Source: Methyloversatilis sp. (lineage in GTDB: Bacteria > Pseudomonadota > Gammaproteobacteria > Burkholderiales > Rhodocyclaceae). From it: a stretch of DNA of 52,226 bases. Both the position numbers and the translations under genes were made by a program. The notes under the pieces were generated by a model. That model searched no databases. It was not told the origin of the DNA and saw only the letters and a list, made by a program, of their open reading frames with translations. Below, one piece after another: positions 1 through 8,059 of this stretch (position 1 is its first letter; each line of letters begins with the position of its first letter). The DNA lies in NCBI GenBank assembly GCA_017984755.1, contig JAGNYW010000019.1:1-52226 (forward strand), given 5' to 3'.

Positions 1-237
1 GACACGCTCGGCTGGATGCTGGTTCAGCAGGGGCAGATGGATGCCGGTCTGCAACACCTGCGGGAGGCGCGTCTTCGTGATCCGGCAAACCCGGAAATCC
101 GGTATCACCTCGGGTGGGCGCTCGCAAAATCCGGGCGCAAGGCAGAGGCGCGGCAGGAACTCGAAGCCGCGCTTCAGCCCGGTGTTGCCTTCCCCGGGGT
201 CGAGGCCGCGCAAGTGCTGCACGCCGAACTCAAGTGA
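1..237 (+). CDS. C-terminal end of a TPR protein, probably PrsT of the XrtA/PEP-CTERM system (partial)
   Basis: The reading frame is open from the first base and ends with TGA at 235-237, so only the last 78 residues are in the window. They form TPR-like helices: a DTLGWMLVQQG segment, then DPANPEIRYHLGWALAKSGRKAEA, a typical TPR second helix pattern. Proteins of the exosortase-associated PrsT family end in this way, and the next gene encodes a PEP-CTERM protein, which supports that reading. PrsT proteins are normally about 900 residues and are thought to act in exopolysaccharide/PEP-CTERM protein sorting. With so little sequence any other multi-TPR protein is possible. Confidence 0.6.
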   Translation, partial: DTLGWMLVQQGQMDAGLQHLREARLRDPANPEIRYHLGWALAKSGRKAEARQELEAALQPGVAFPGVEAAQVLHAELK

Positions 238-300
238 AGCTGGAGTCCGGTGTCGATTTTATTTACAACACACAATTTTGCATTTGATATGTCTTTGTTT

Positions 301-329
301 TTGTTTAACAAAATAAAGTGGACTATAAA
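301..329 (+). promoter_or_regulatory. Candidate sigma-70 promoter of the PEP-CTERM gene
   Basis: TTGTTT (301-306) and TATAAA (324-329) are separated by 17 bases and lie 51 bases upstream of the ATG at 380. The surrounding 60 bases are strikingly AT-rich compared with the rest of the window. A dyad TTTTGTT-T-AACAAAA (299-305/307-313) overlaps the -35 element and could be an operator. Seen in sequence; function is inferred. Confidence 0.5.
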
Positions 330-379
330 TTGCTACGCTGTAACAACACGTTGCATCATCCGTACAGCGAGGAATTGAG

Positions 380-1201
380 ATGAACCGAACAGCCCTGAAC
401 ATTCTGAGTGCCGCAGTCATTGCGGGTCTTTCCGGTGTCGCTTCCGCAGCGACCTATTCATGGGGTCTCGGGTCGTCGCTGGCGACCAAGACGTCGGCTA
501 CCGGTTTCGTTTCGGAGGCCGAGTACTCGAAGCTGCAGTACAGCACGAGCGGCGCCACGATGTCGCTTCAGGCATACGCCGAGACGGGCGCGTCATCGGC
601 GATCGAGGCGGCCTACTTGACGTTTCAAGGTTCGTGCTGCGTCGGTGTGACCAGCCGCGAGACAAGCACCAACGGAAACGACGAATGGTATTGGAATACG
701 AGCTTAAGCCCGGACGGTTATTCAGCCAGAGCACCTGAGCATTCGTTCGACAACGCAGGCAAGTCGGAACTGCTTCTCGTGTCGTTTGATCAGGCTCTGA
801 GCATCAGTTCCCTCAGCTTCGGCTGGGCGCAGACTGACAACGACTACAAGCTTTATGCCTTCAACGAAACGACCAACAGTTTTGCCTCCACCGGAGCGGT
901 GACCGGGAAAACGCTCGGTACGCTCGGAGCCGGCTGGGCTCAGGTGGGCAGTGCATTCGAAGGAACCCAGTCGGGGAACAATGCCGGCACGCGTGATACG
1001 GACAACAGCGTGTATTCGCGTTACTGGCTGATCACTCCGGGCGGCACCGACGGAGTGCGCAACGATTACACCAAGCTTTCGACCATCGTTGCAAAGACCG
1101 CACCGCCGCCCTCAACCGGTGTTCCCGAACCGGAGTCGATCGCCCTGATGGGTGCGGCGCTGGCCGGCATGGTGTTCGTGCGCCGTCGCCGGCAGGCCTG
1201 A
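380..1201 (+). CDS. PEP-CTERM sorting-domain exported protein
   Basis: A 273-residue secreted protein. Residues 1-23 form a signal peptide ending ASA-A. Residues 248-273 are a classical PEP-CTERM tail: VPEP, then a hydrophobic helix, then RRRRQA. Such tails are recognised by exosortase (XrtA/EpsH type) and the protein is released to the outer surface, usually together with exopolysaccharide. The central part (about 24-245) is Ser/Thr/Gly/Asn-rich with two adjacent cysteines (SCC near residue 85) and no catalytic motif that I recognise. It follows the PrsT-like gene. The ATG has GAGG about nine bases upstream (371-374). Confidence 0.9.
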   Translation: MNRTALNILSAAVIAGLSGVASAATYSWGLGSSLATKTSATGFVSEAEYSKLQYSTSGATMSLQAYAETGASSAIEAAYLTFQGSCCVGVTSRETSTNGNDEWYWNTSLSPDGYSARAPEHSFDNAGKSELLLVSFDQALSISSLSFGWAQTDNDYKLYAFNETTNSFASTGAVTGKTLGTLGAGWAQVGSAFEGTQSGNNAGTRDTDNSVYSRYWLITPGGTDGVRNDYTKLSTIVAKTAPPPSTGVPEPESIALMGAALAGMVFVRRRRQA

Positions 1202-1221
1202 TCGGGTCGGCAGGCAATGCG

Positions 1222-1252
1222 AAAAAAAACCGCGCGCTGCGCGGTTTTTTTT
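1222..1252. terminator. Bidirectional rho-independent terminator
   Basis: Eight A, then CCGCGC-GCT-GCGCGG, then eight T: a perfect GC stem with A and T tracts on both sides. It lies between the PEP-CTERM gene (+) and the ABC exporter gene (-), which converge here, and can end transcription from both. Confidence 0.93.
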
Positions 1253-1300
1253 CGTCCCTCCACTGCTCGCAGCTTGCCAGCCGCGCGTATTCGATAGATG

Positions 1301-3139
1301 TCAGACGGCGTCTTCCTCCTGCGCCTGCAGCGCCCACATCTGCGCATAGGCGCCGTCCTGCGCCAGCAGTTCGGCGTGCGAGCCGCGCTCGATGATGCGG
1401 CCGGCGTCCATGACCAGAATCTGGTCAGCATCCATGATGGTGGACAGGCGGTGCGCGATGATCAATGTGGTGTGGCCGCGCGCGACCTGTTCGAGCTGGG
1501 TCTGTATCGCCTGTTCGGTCTTCGAATCGAGGGCCGACGTGGCTTCATCGAAGATGAGTACCGGCGGGTCCTTCAGCAGTGCGCGGGCGATCGCGACCCG
1601 CTGTTTCTCGCCGCCGGACAGCTTGAGGCCGCGCTCGCCGACCTTCGTGTCGTAGCCGTCGGGCAGGCGGGTCACGAAGTCATGCAGCTGCGCGGCGCGG
1701 CTGGCGGCTTCGACTTCTTCGGCCGACGCGGTCACGCGACCGTACTGAATGTTGTAGTGGATGCTGTCGTTGAACAGCACCGTGTCCTGCGGAACGATGC
1801 CGATGGCACCGCGCAGGCTGTCCTGCGTGAGCTTGCGGATGTCGGTGCCGTTGATCAGTATCCGGCCGCCGCCGCTGTCTACATCGTAGAAGCGGTACAG
1901 CAGGCGGGCCAGCGTCGATTTGCCCGATCCCGACTGACCGACCACGGCGACACGGCCACCGGCCGGTATCGTGAAATCGACGTCGAACAGGATCCGGCGC
2001 GACGGCTCGTAGCTGAAGTTCACCTGCTGGAAGCGCACCTCGCAGGGACCCGGGGCGAGCACCTTCGCCTCGGCATCGTCAGCCACTTCGCGGTGGGTTT
2101 CCAGCAGGCCGAACATGCGTTCGATGTCGGTCAGCGACTGGCGGATTTCGCGGTACAGCACGCCGAGGAAATTCAGCGGGATGTAGAGCTGGATCATGAA
2201 GGCATTGACCAGCACGATGTCGCCCAGCGTCATGCGGCCTTCTGCCACGCCGACCGTGGCGCGCCACATCATGAGCGTGACGCCGATGGCGATGATGAAG
2301 GCCTGGCCGATGTTCAGATAGGACAGCGAAATCTGGCTGCGCTCCTGCGCCCGCTGCCAGCGTGCCATCTGTTCGTCGTAGCGGCGCGCCTCGAAGCCTT
2401 CGTTGTTGAAATACTTGACCGTTTCGTAGTTGAGCAGGCTGTCGATGGCGCGCGTGTTGGCAGCCGAGTCCAGCTCGTTGACCTCGCGCCGCAGCTTGGT
2501 GCGCCAGTTGGTCACCATCACGGTGAAGGTGATGTAGATGACCAGCGTAATCGCCGTGATGAGCGCGAACGCCGCTTCGTACTTCACTGCCAGGATGCTG
2601 AGTACGAGTCCCATTTCGACCAGCGTCGGCAGGATGGAATACAGCGTGTAGCTGATCAGCGAGCCGATGGCGCGGGTGCCGCGTTCGATGTCGCGGGTCA
2701 GGCCGCCGGTCTGACGCTCGAGGTGAAAGCGCAGCGACAGCGCATGCAGATGCTGGAAAACCTGCATCGAGATGCGTCGCACGGCCTGCTGCGTGACCCG
2801 CGAGAACACGATTTCGCGCAGTTCGGTCAGCAGCGAGGTCGAAAAACGCAGAGCACCGTAGGCCGCCAGCAGCCCGAGTGGCACCAGCAGCGGCGCCAGT
2901 TCGAGTGCGCTCTTCTGCATGGCTGCGGCTGGCGTAAGTGCATCGATGAGCTCTTTGAAGACGAGGGGTACCGTGACGTTCGCCGCCTTGGCGCCGATCA
3001 GGAAGGTGAGCGCGATCAGCACGCGCCACTTGTAGGCCCAGAGGTAGGGAAAAAGGCTCTTCAGGGTGTCGAGGTCCCGGCGGCGGGTGCCGGGTGCAGC
3101 GTCGGGGGCGGGCAGGGGGCCGCTGGCGGAATGTCTCAT
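1301..3139 (-). CDS. ABC exporter, Atm1/HMT1-type fused permease-ATPase
   Basis: A 612-residue half-transporter with the order membrane domain then nucleotide-binding domain. About residues 30-345 hold six membrane helices of the ABCB type. The ATPase has Walker A GQSGSGKST (401-409), Q-loop PQDTVLF (450-456), signature LSGGEKQ (507-513), Walker B VLIFDEATSALD and a switch His (IIAHRLSTI). The closest family is the Atm1 group of proteobacteria (glutathione/persulfide or metal-conjugate export; homodimer in the inner membrane); the substrate cannot be told from sequence. A second ATG-proximal start is possible because no clear Shine-Dalgarno precedes 3139. It lies downstream of the MgtC-like gene on the same strand. 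Confidence 0.9.
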   Translation of the reverse strand: MRHSASGPLPAPDAAPGTRRRDLDTLKSLFPYLWAYKWRVLIALTFLIGAKAANVTVPLVFKELIDALTPAAAMQKSALELAPLLVPLGLLAAYGALRFSTSLLTELREIVFSRVTQQAVRRISMQVFQHLHALSLRFHLERQTGGLTRDIERGTRAIGSLISYTLYSILPTLVEMGLVLSILAVKYEAAFALITAITLVIYITFTVMVTNWRTKLRREVNELDSAANTRAIDSLLNYETVKYFNNEGFEARRYDEQMARWQRAQERSQISLSYLNIGQAFIIAIGVTLMMWRATVGVAEGRMTLGDIVLVNAFMIQLYIPLNFLGVLYREIRQSLTDIERMFGLLETHREVADDAEAKVLAPGPCEVRFQQVNFSYEPSRRILFDVDFTIPAGGRVAVVGQSGSGKSTLARLLYRFYDVDSGGGRILINGTDIRKLTQDSLRGAIGIVPQDTVLFNDSIHYNIQYGRVTASAEEVEAASRAAQLHDFVTRLPDGYDTKVGERGLKLSGGEKQRVAIARALLKDPPVLIFDEATSALDSKTEQAIQTQLEQVARGHTTLIIAHRLSTIMDADQILVMDAGRIIERGSHAELLAQDGAYAQMWALQAQEEDAV

Positions 3140-3157
3140 GCCAGGATTGTAAGGTAC

Positions 3158-3175
3158 CGGCAGGATGCTGCCGGG
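3158..3175. other. Small intergenic hairpin between MgtC-like gene and ABC exporter
   Basis: CCGGCAG-GATG-CTGCCGG is a perfect 7-bp stem with a four-base loop in the 119-base gap. There is no T tract on the minus strand after it, so it is a weak terminator at best; it may be an attenuator or mRNA-stability stem between the two minus-strand genes. Confidence 0.5.
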
Positions 3176-3258
3176 GTCGTCGAGCCTTGCGGCGACGGAT
3201 CTTCCGGTTCGCGAAGGGCGATCACGGACGCAGCTGCCCGGTCACGCCGATGCGTCGC

Positions 3259-4506
3259 TCACGCGCCCGCCAGCCACGCCACCCAGGCGGCGCCGACCGA
3301 CAGCAGTACCCCCGGGGCGACCTGACCGACGAATCCGCGGTCGCCTGCGGCGGCGGCAACGACGATCTTGCTCACGGCGTTGCTGGTGAAGCCGATCAGG
3401 ATCGGCAGTACCGCCCCGGCGGCGGTGATCTTGCCGCTGCCATGCACCGCGGCCACGGCGGCGGCGGCCGAGTGGGCATCCGCAAAACCGGCCAGTCCTG
3501 CGGCCAGGCCAAGGCCGACCTGACCCAGCGCGTCGGTCAGCAGCGAGGTGAGCAGCAGCATGGCACCGATGGTCAGTGCGAAGAGGATGGCGACACGCGG
3601 GTTGAAGGCACGCCCGGGCGGCGCGGTCTGACCGTCCGGCACGCGGGCGCCGCGTGCGGAAATCAGCAGACCGTAGGCGAGGGCCATGACGCCGGCGGCC
3701 AGCAGGGGCAGCGCCATTTCGCGCAGCACCGGAGTACTGGTGAAGGACAGCAGCAGCACCAGCTGCAGCACGGTCGCGACCGAGGACAGCACGGCACCAG
3801 AAACCGCCGCCGCGCGCAGCGCCGGCGTGCGCACCGCCTGCGCACCCATGGCCGCGATGGTCGCGGTGCTCGACACGAAACCCGAGGCAAAGCCGGCGAA
3901 CGACAGACCGAGCGCCGGCCCGATCGCGCGCAGCGCGATGTGGCCGCAGGCGTTGATCGTCATCATGAGCACCGCCAGCGTCCACAGCGTGCGCGGGTTG
4001 ATCGCGTTGAACGGATCGACCGTGCGATCGGGCGTGAGCGGCAGGATGACGAGTGCCGCCGCCGCCAGCAGCAGCGCGTCGTGAAGTTCGTCTTCCGACA
4101 TCACGCGCACCACGAAGCGGTGCAGCTGGGTACGCGCAGCCAGCGTGATGGCGACCAGCACGCCGATGCCGGTGGCGAGCGGCGCGTCATGCAGCGCCAG
4201 CGCACCGAGCATGAAGGTGAGCACGAGCGCGATTTCGGTGGTCAGGCCCGGGTCGTCGGCGGACGAGCGGACATACGACACCGTGGTCAGCACGCCGACG
4301 ACGCCGGCCAGCACGGCCAGCGTCAGGCCGCCGCCCAGCAGCATGGCCAGGGCGCCGAGCAGCGCCGCCAGCGTGAAAGTGCGCAAGCCGGCCGCGGCGC
4401 GCGCCGGTCCTTCGCCCTTGCGCCGCTCGCGCTCCATGCCGATCAGCAGGCCGATGCCGAGCGCGGCAGCGAGCCCGATCAATCGGTGGTCGATGTTGTC
4501 CGGCAT
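3259..4506 (-). CDS. MgtC/SapB family membrane protein with DUF4010 domain
   Basis: A 415-residue polytopic membrane protein. The N-terminus carries the MgtC/SapB pattern (GLAAALGIGLLIGMERERRK, roughly residues 7-27, then LRTFTLAALLGAL), and the C-terminal two thirds match the DUF4010 layout with about ten further helices, including FASGFVSSTATIAAMG and a late FADAHSAAAAVA segment. Long MgtC-DUF4010 proteins are found widely in proteobacteria; a role in Mg2+ stress or membrane homeostasis is assumed only by family. I chose ATG 4506 because the MgtC helix starts directly after it; an extension of 38 residues upstream is open, and an AAGGA lies about 20 bases upstream, so the start is uncertain. 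Confidence 0.82.
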   Translation of the reverse strand: MPDNIDHRLIGLAAALGIGLLIGMERERRKGEGPARAAAGLRTFTLAALLGALAMLLGGGLTLAVLAGVVGVLTTVSYVRSSADDPGLTTEIALVLTFMLGALALHDAPLATGIGVLVAITLAARTQLHRFVVRVMSEDELHDALLLAAAALVILPLTPDRTVDPFNAINPRTLWTLAVLMMTINACGHIALRAIGPALGLSFAGFASGFVSSTATIAAMGAQAVRTPALRAAAVSGAVLSSVATVLQLVLLLSFTSTPVLREMALPLLAAGVMALAYGLLISARGARVPDGQTAPPGRAFNPRVAILFALTIGAMLLLTSLLTDALGQVGLGLAAGLAGFADAHSAAAAVAAVHGSGKITAAGAVLPILIGFTSNAVSKIVVAAAAGDRGFVGQVAPGVLLSVGAAWVAWLAGA

Positions 4507-4709
4507 GGGGAAGACGGCAGGAAAGGCATCCTTCAACGATACGCGAGTCGTGATGGCCGTCCAGTCTCGCGAGCATTGCCATTGATTGCGAGCAAGTCTG
4601 CAGACCGGGCCACGCTGCAAACTGAACAGAGCCGTAACCGGGGCCGTCTGCTACCGTGCAGACTTCGAAACGCCCTGCGCACTGCCGTTACTGCTTCAAG
4701 GGAGGACTC

Positions 4710-4916
4710 ATGCACACGACACTGATAACCGTCTGCGATCTGGACGGCGAGCACTGCATTGCCGAGATCACCAACGTCATCCACGATCTGCCGGGAATCG
4801 ACACGGTGGATGTGACCCCCGAAACCGGTGCTGTGTGCGTCGAGCACAGCCCGCTGGTGTCGGGCGCCGACATCCGGCAGGCGCTCGAAGACGCCGGTTA
4901 CCAGGTACAGCACTGA
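4710..4916 (+). CDS. Small HMA-fold (metallochaperone-like) protein without a CXXC motif
   Basis: A 68-residue protein with the beta-alpha-beta-beta-alpha-beta pattern of heavy-metal-associated domains (…LPGIDTVDVTPETGAVCVEH… ADIRQALEDAGYQV). The usual metal loop GMTCxxC is replaced by CDLDGEHC: Cys9 and Cys16 remain but are six residues apart. The start ATG has a strong GGAGG at 4701-4705. It stands alone between divergent and unrelated genes, with no copper ATPase beside it. Family by fold is fairly sure; copper binding is not. Confidence 0.8.
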   Translation: MHTTLITVCDLDGEHCIAEITNVIHDLPGIDTVDVTPETGAVCVEHSPLVSGADIRQALEDAGYQVQH

Positions 4917-5244
4917 CACCGCGCCCCCGGACGACGGATCTCGGCGACCCGCGCCGATTCCTGCGCCGGCAGCGTTGCGCCGGTCGTTGGTCGGTGCGCG
5001 GCGCCTGCATCCGTCGATGGAACAAGTGCGGCGTGCGGGCGTCGAAGCGGCGTCGTGTGGGTGCGCTATCCTTGCACGCCGGTGGCCGTATCTGCGGAGT
5101 GTGCCTGATGTTCGCCTGACACAGCGTGTGGCCGCCGTCCGACCGAATTCGCCCCGTTCGTGAAACGCACGCAAGTGCGCTGCCGATGCGCGATGTTTCG
5201 TGTGGCCCATCAAGACAAACCCTTCACGGCGTCACCGCCCGGTC
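4917..5244. other. Gene-free stretch before the cyclase-like gene
   Basis: About 330 bases. I see no gene, RNA, clear promoter or terminator in it. The short open frames crossing it have no ribosome binding site and no recognisable protein. It presumably holds the promoter of the following three-gene unit. Confidence 0.5.
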
Positions 5245-6225
5245 ATGACCCAGCACGGCAACAGCCCTTCCTTCTGCAGCGTCGTCTTCATCGACATCGT
5301 CGAGTATTCGAAGGTGAGCGTCGGCGACCAGATGCAGCTGACGGCGCGCTTCAATGCGTTGCTGGAGAAGGCGCTCACGTACCTCAGGGTAGAGGACCGC
5401 ATTGTTCTCGATACCGTCAGCGGTGTGGTCGTGACCTTTCTCGACGGACCGGAAGAGGCTTTCCTTTTTGCGCTGGCGCTGCACGCATCGCCGGAAGGCG
5501 ACCGCAACGACGGCGCCCTGCCGTTGCGCATCGGCATCAATCTGGGTCCGGTCAGGCTGGTCACCGATGCAGACGGACAGCCGAACATCATCGGTGACGG
5601 CATCGACGTGGCGCAGCAGGTGATGCGGTTTGCGGACGTCGGTCAGGTGCTTGCATCGCGTGGCTATGTCGAAGCACTCGCCGACGTGTCGGTCGAGTCG
5701 GGTGCGTCGTTCACCTTCGACGGCGTCCGCACCGACCCGCAGGTCAGGGAACACGATGTGTTTGCGTTGAGCCGGCATCCGGTGACGGATCTGCCGGCAC
5801 GACTCGAATCCCTGCGCGCGAGCGCGCACCCCCGCGGGCAGATATGGCGTCGTCCGCCGGTCGCAACGGCGCTCGTCGTTGCGCTGATCGTGATCACGGC
5901 CATCTTCGTCCGGCTTGTCGTACTGGTTCCCGACGACGTCCCGGTCCCGGCTGTCACGCAGGCCGCCGCTGTCCCGGAGGAAGCCCGCCTATCCGCCGAG
6001 GCCGCGCCGGCTGCACGGTCCGTCATGCTTCGTGTCAATGTGCTTCCGTGGGGTGACATCCGCGTGGATGGCGTCGAATATGGCGCTGCACCGCCGCAGC
6101 GCGAGGTCGCGCTGTCGCCCGGCATGCATGTGCTCGAGATACGCAACCCGGCATTCCCCCCGCACCGACGGGAGTTCGAAGTCAGTGCCGGCCAGGAGAT
6201 CAGGATTCGCCATGAATTCCGCTAG
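5245..6225 (+). CDS. Class III nucleotide-cyclase-fold protein, probably catalytically dead, with TM helix and PEGA-like tail
   Basis: A 326-residue protein. Residues 10-175 have the class III adenylate/guanylate cyclase layout: FIDIVEYSK with the first metal Asp (D17), a β-hairpin LDTVSGVVVTF, and IIGDGIDVAQQV followed by GQVLAS. The second metal Asp expected after Gly60 is Val61, the base-specifying Lys is Thr57, and the Asn/Arg transition-state pair is replaced (Asp121 and Val126). One membrane helix follows (about 205-229) and then a PEGA-like domain (262-315), likely periplasmic. The 3' end overlaps the next gene by 14 bases. A GTG at 5200 would add 15 residues; neither start has a good Shine-Dalgarno. 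It is best viewed as a sensor or scaffold rather than an enzyme. Confidence 0.78.
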   Translation: MTQHGNSPSFCSVVFIDIVEYSKVSVGDQMQLTARFNALLEKALTYLRVEDRIVLDTVSGVVVTFLDGPEEAFLFALALHASPEGDRNDGALPLRIGINLGPVRLVTDADGQPNIIGDGIDVAQQVMRFADVGQVLASRGYVEALADVSVESGASFTFDGVRTDPQVREHDVFALSRHPVTDLPARLESLRASAHPRGQIWRRPPVATALVVALIVITAIFVRLVVLVPDDVPVPAVTQAAAVPEEARLSAEAAPAARSVMLRVNVLPWGDIRVDGVEYGAAPPQREVALSPGMHVLEIRNPAFPPHRREFEVSAGQEIRIRHEFR

Positions 6226-6739
6226 AAGAAGTGCGCCTCCCGTTGCGGGGTGGCGCGCGTTTGCCGCGCTGTGTGCGGTGCTTTTGCTGACGGGCTGCGC
6301 TGCGGTTCAGAAGCGAGTCGATGAGGTGGTCACTGCGCTGAAGCCCGAACCGTCCCAGCCGCAGCCCCAGTCAAAACCCAGGGCGACACCGACGACCGCG
6401 TCCGCACCCCCACCCGCGCCTGCGAAACCTGCAGCGGTACCCGCCCGTACGCCGGAAGACCTGCTCGCTGCCGGTGTTGCGCAGTACGAGGACGGTCGCT
6501 ACACGCAGGCGACCGAACTGCTGAAGGCCAGCCTCGCCGGTGGTCTGCGCAGCCGTGCCGGCCAGGCGCGCGCGCACAAGCACCTCGCATTCATCCATTG
6601 CATCAGCGACCGCGAATCCGCCTGCCGGCAGTCTTTCGGCAACGCCCTGGCGGCGGACCCCGAGTTCGCACTGACGGCTGCAGAGTCCGGACACCCGAAA
6701 TGGGGCCCGGTTTACCGCAGCGTCATTCAGGGGCGGTGA
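6212..6739 (+). CDS. TPR lipoprotein, TssQ-like
   Basis: A 175-residue predicted lipoprotein: signal peptide with lipobox LTGC (Cys29), a Pro/Ala/Lys-rich linker (about 45-80), then TPR-like helices (LLAAGVAQYEDGRYTQATELL, RAHKHLAFIHCISDR, CRQSFGNALAADPEF) and a C-terminal GHPKWGPVYRSV. The last two blocks resemble the type VI secretion-associated TssQ lipoproteins as I remember them; this is recognition from memory, and no other T6SS core gene is in the window. ATG 6212 lies inside the end of the previous gene and has GGAG at 6195. The gene ends 10 bases before the kinase, so the three genes look like one operon. Confidence 0.75.
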   Translation: MNSARRSAPPVAGWRAFAALCAVLLLTGCAAVQKRVDEVVTALKPEPSQPQPQSKPRATPTTASAPPPAPAKPAAVPARTPEDLLAAGVAQYEDGRYTQATELLKASLAGGLRSRAGQARAHKHLAFIHCISDRESACRQSFGNALAADPEFALTAAESGHPKWGPVYRSVIQGR

Positions 6740-6749
6740 GACGCATTCC

Positions 6750-7943
6750 ATGAACGCGCTGGCCAACATCGGTCGTTACGATGTCGTTGCCGAAATCGGC
6801 CGCGGGGCGATGGGCGTCGTGTATCGCGCCTTCGATCCGCTGCTCGATCGCACGGTCGCCATCAAGACCATCAACATGGCGCTCGATCTGGACGAGATCG
6901 AGTTCTACGAAAAACGCTTCCTGATCGAAGCGCGCGCCGCCGGTGGCCTGAACCATCCGAGCATCGTGACGATTCACGACATCGGTCGCTGCGGAGACAT
7001 GGCCTACATGGCGATGGAGTTCCTCGACGGCCGCGAACTGAAGGATCTGATCACCGATGGCGAACTGACCCTGGACCGTGCGCTGGATATCGCGGCACAG
7101 GTGGCCGACGGACTGGCGTATGCGCACGAACGCGGCGTGATTCACCGCGACATCAAACCCGGAAACATCATGATCATCGGCGACGGACGTGCCAAGATCA
7201 CTGATTTCGGCATTGCGCGCATGCACAGCGCCGACGTGCGTACCCAGACCGGCATCCTGCTCGGTTCGCCGCGCTACCTGTCGCCGGAACAGGTGCTGGG
7301 CCGAAGTCCGGACTCGCGGGTCGATGTGTTTTCGCTCGGCGTCATCCTCCACGAAATGGTCACCGGGCGTTCGCCCTTCAACGGCAGCGACATCCAGTCG
7401 GTGATGTACCAGGTCATTCACCACACGCCGGCAGCTCCCGGTTCGATCAATCCGGCGCTGCCGCCGATGCTCGATCTCATCGTTGCGAGAGCGCTGGCCA
7501 AGTCGCCGGACGACCGCTACGCAAGTGCCGCCGACATGGCGGCCGATCTGACGGCCTGCCGGGAACAGTCCGCGGGGGCATCGGACTTGCGCCTGCCCGC
7601 GCGCGGGCAGGCGTCGTCGCAGGCTGGCAGCGACGGCCGGATGCCGTCGGGCGAGCGTCTGGTCGCACGCGGTCTGGCCCGCGAGTTCGACTCGACGGCC
7701 GCGACCATCCGTCTCGCGGCGTGGTCGGGCGCCATCGGCGATCCCGACCGCTTCGCCGCCACCGTCGGCGTCAGTCGTCAGGTCATCGACGCCGCGCTGA
7801 AGGATGCCGGTCCGGCCCCGGTGCGCGTGCCGTCGGCGCGCAGCGCTTTGCCGCCCTCTCCCTGGTCGGCGGCAGACCGCAGGGGCATGCTGATCGCCGT
7901 GCTCATTGCGCTTGTGGTGGCGATGCTGCTGCTCGTCGTCTGA
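6750..7943 (+). CDS. Membrane-anchored eukaryote-like Ser/Thr protein kinase
   Basis: A 397-residue PknB-type kinase. Gly loop GRGAMGVVY (18-25), catalytic Lys39 (VAIK), HRDIKPGN with H132-D134 and N139, DFG at 152-154, activation segment ending SPRYLSPEQ. All catalytic residues are present, so it should be active. The region from about 275 to 375 is low in known domains; residues 378-397 form a C-terminal membrane helix that ends the protein, so the kinase faces the cytoplasm as a tail-anchored protein. Its partners are probably the two preceding genes. No PP2C phosphatase or FHA gene is visible nearby. Confidence 0.93.
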   Translation: MNALANIGRYDVVAEIGRGAMGVVYRAFDPLLDRTVAIKTINMALDLDEIEFYEKRFLIEARAAGGLNHPSIVTIHDIGRCGDMAYMAMEFLDGRELKDLITDGELTLDRALDIAAQVADGLAYAHERGVIHRDIKPGNIMIIGDGRAKITDFGIARMHSADVRTQTGILLGSPRYLSPEQVLGRSPDSRVDVFSLGVILHEMVTGRSPFNGSDIQSVMYQVIHHTPAAPGSINPALPPMLDLIVARALAKSPDDRYASAADMAADLTACREQSAGASDLRLPARGQASSQAGSDGRMPSGERLVARGLAREFDSTAATIRLAAWSGAIGDPDRFAATVGVSRQVIDAALKDAGPAPVRVPSARSALPPSPWSAADRRGMLIAVLIALVVAMLLLVV

Positions 7944-7998
7944 GCAAACGCTCCGGCGCTGCTCCATCGCCGATACCTCGTGCGCTTGTCGGAATGAC

Positions 7999-8027
7999 TT
8001 GACAGAAGCCGAAACGTCCCCTAGATT
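7999..8027 (+). promoter_or_regulatory. Sigma-70 promoter of the PsrA-like regulator
   Basis: Perfect -35 TTGACA (7999-8004), 17-base spacer, -10 TAGATT (8022-8027). It lies 32 bases upstream of ATG 8060. This is the clearest sigma-70 promoter in the window. Confidence 0.8.
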
Positions 8028-8028
8028 A

Positions 8029-8041
8029 AAACGAACGTTTG
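8029..8041. promoter_or_regulatory. PsrA-type operator (AAAC-N4-GTTTG)
   Basis: AAACG-AA-CGTTT is a perfect dyad immediately after the -10 box, followed by G. Known Pseudomonas PsrA sites have the form (C/G)AAAC-N2-4-GTTT(G/C). A repressor bound here would cover the transcription start, so the regulator is probably autorepressed and relieved by long-chain acyl ligands. Family knowledge plus direct sequence. Confidence 0.75.
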
Positions 8042-8059
8042 AATCCAGGGTGTGGCTGC

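Noticed and set aside
1298-3325. Long plus-strand open frame opposite the ABC exporter.
   Set aside because: Antisense shadow of a certain ABC transporter in high-GC DNA.
4507-4709. A MerR/CueR-type operator for the HMA-like gene.
   Set aside because: No spaced dyad with the 19-base MerR promoter layout was found; only short GCGAG repeats.
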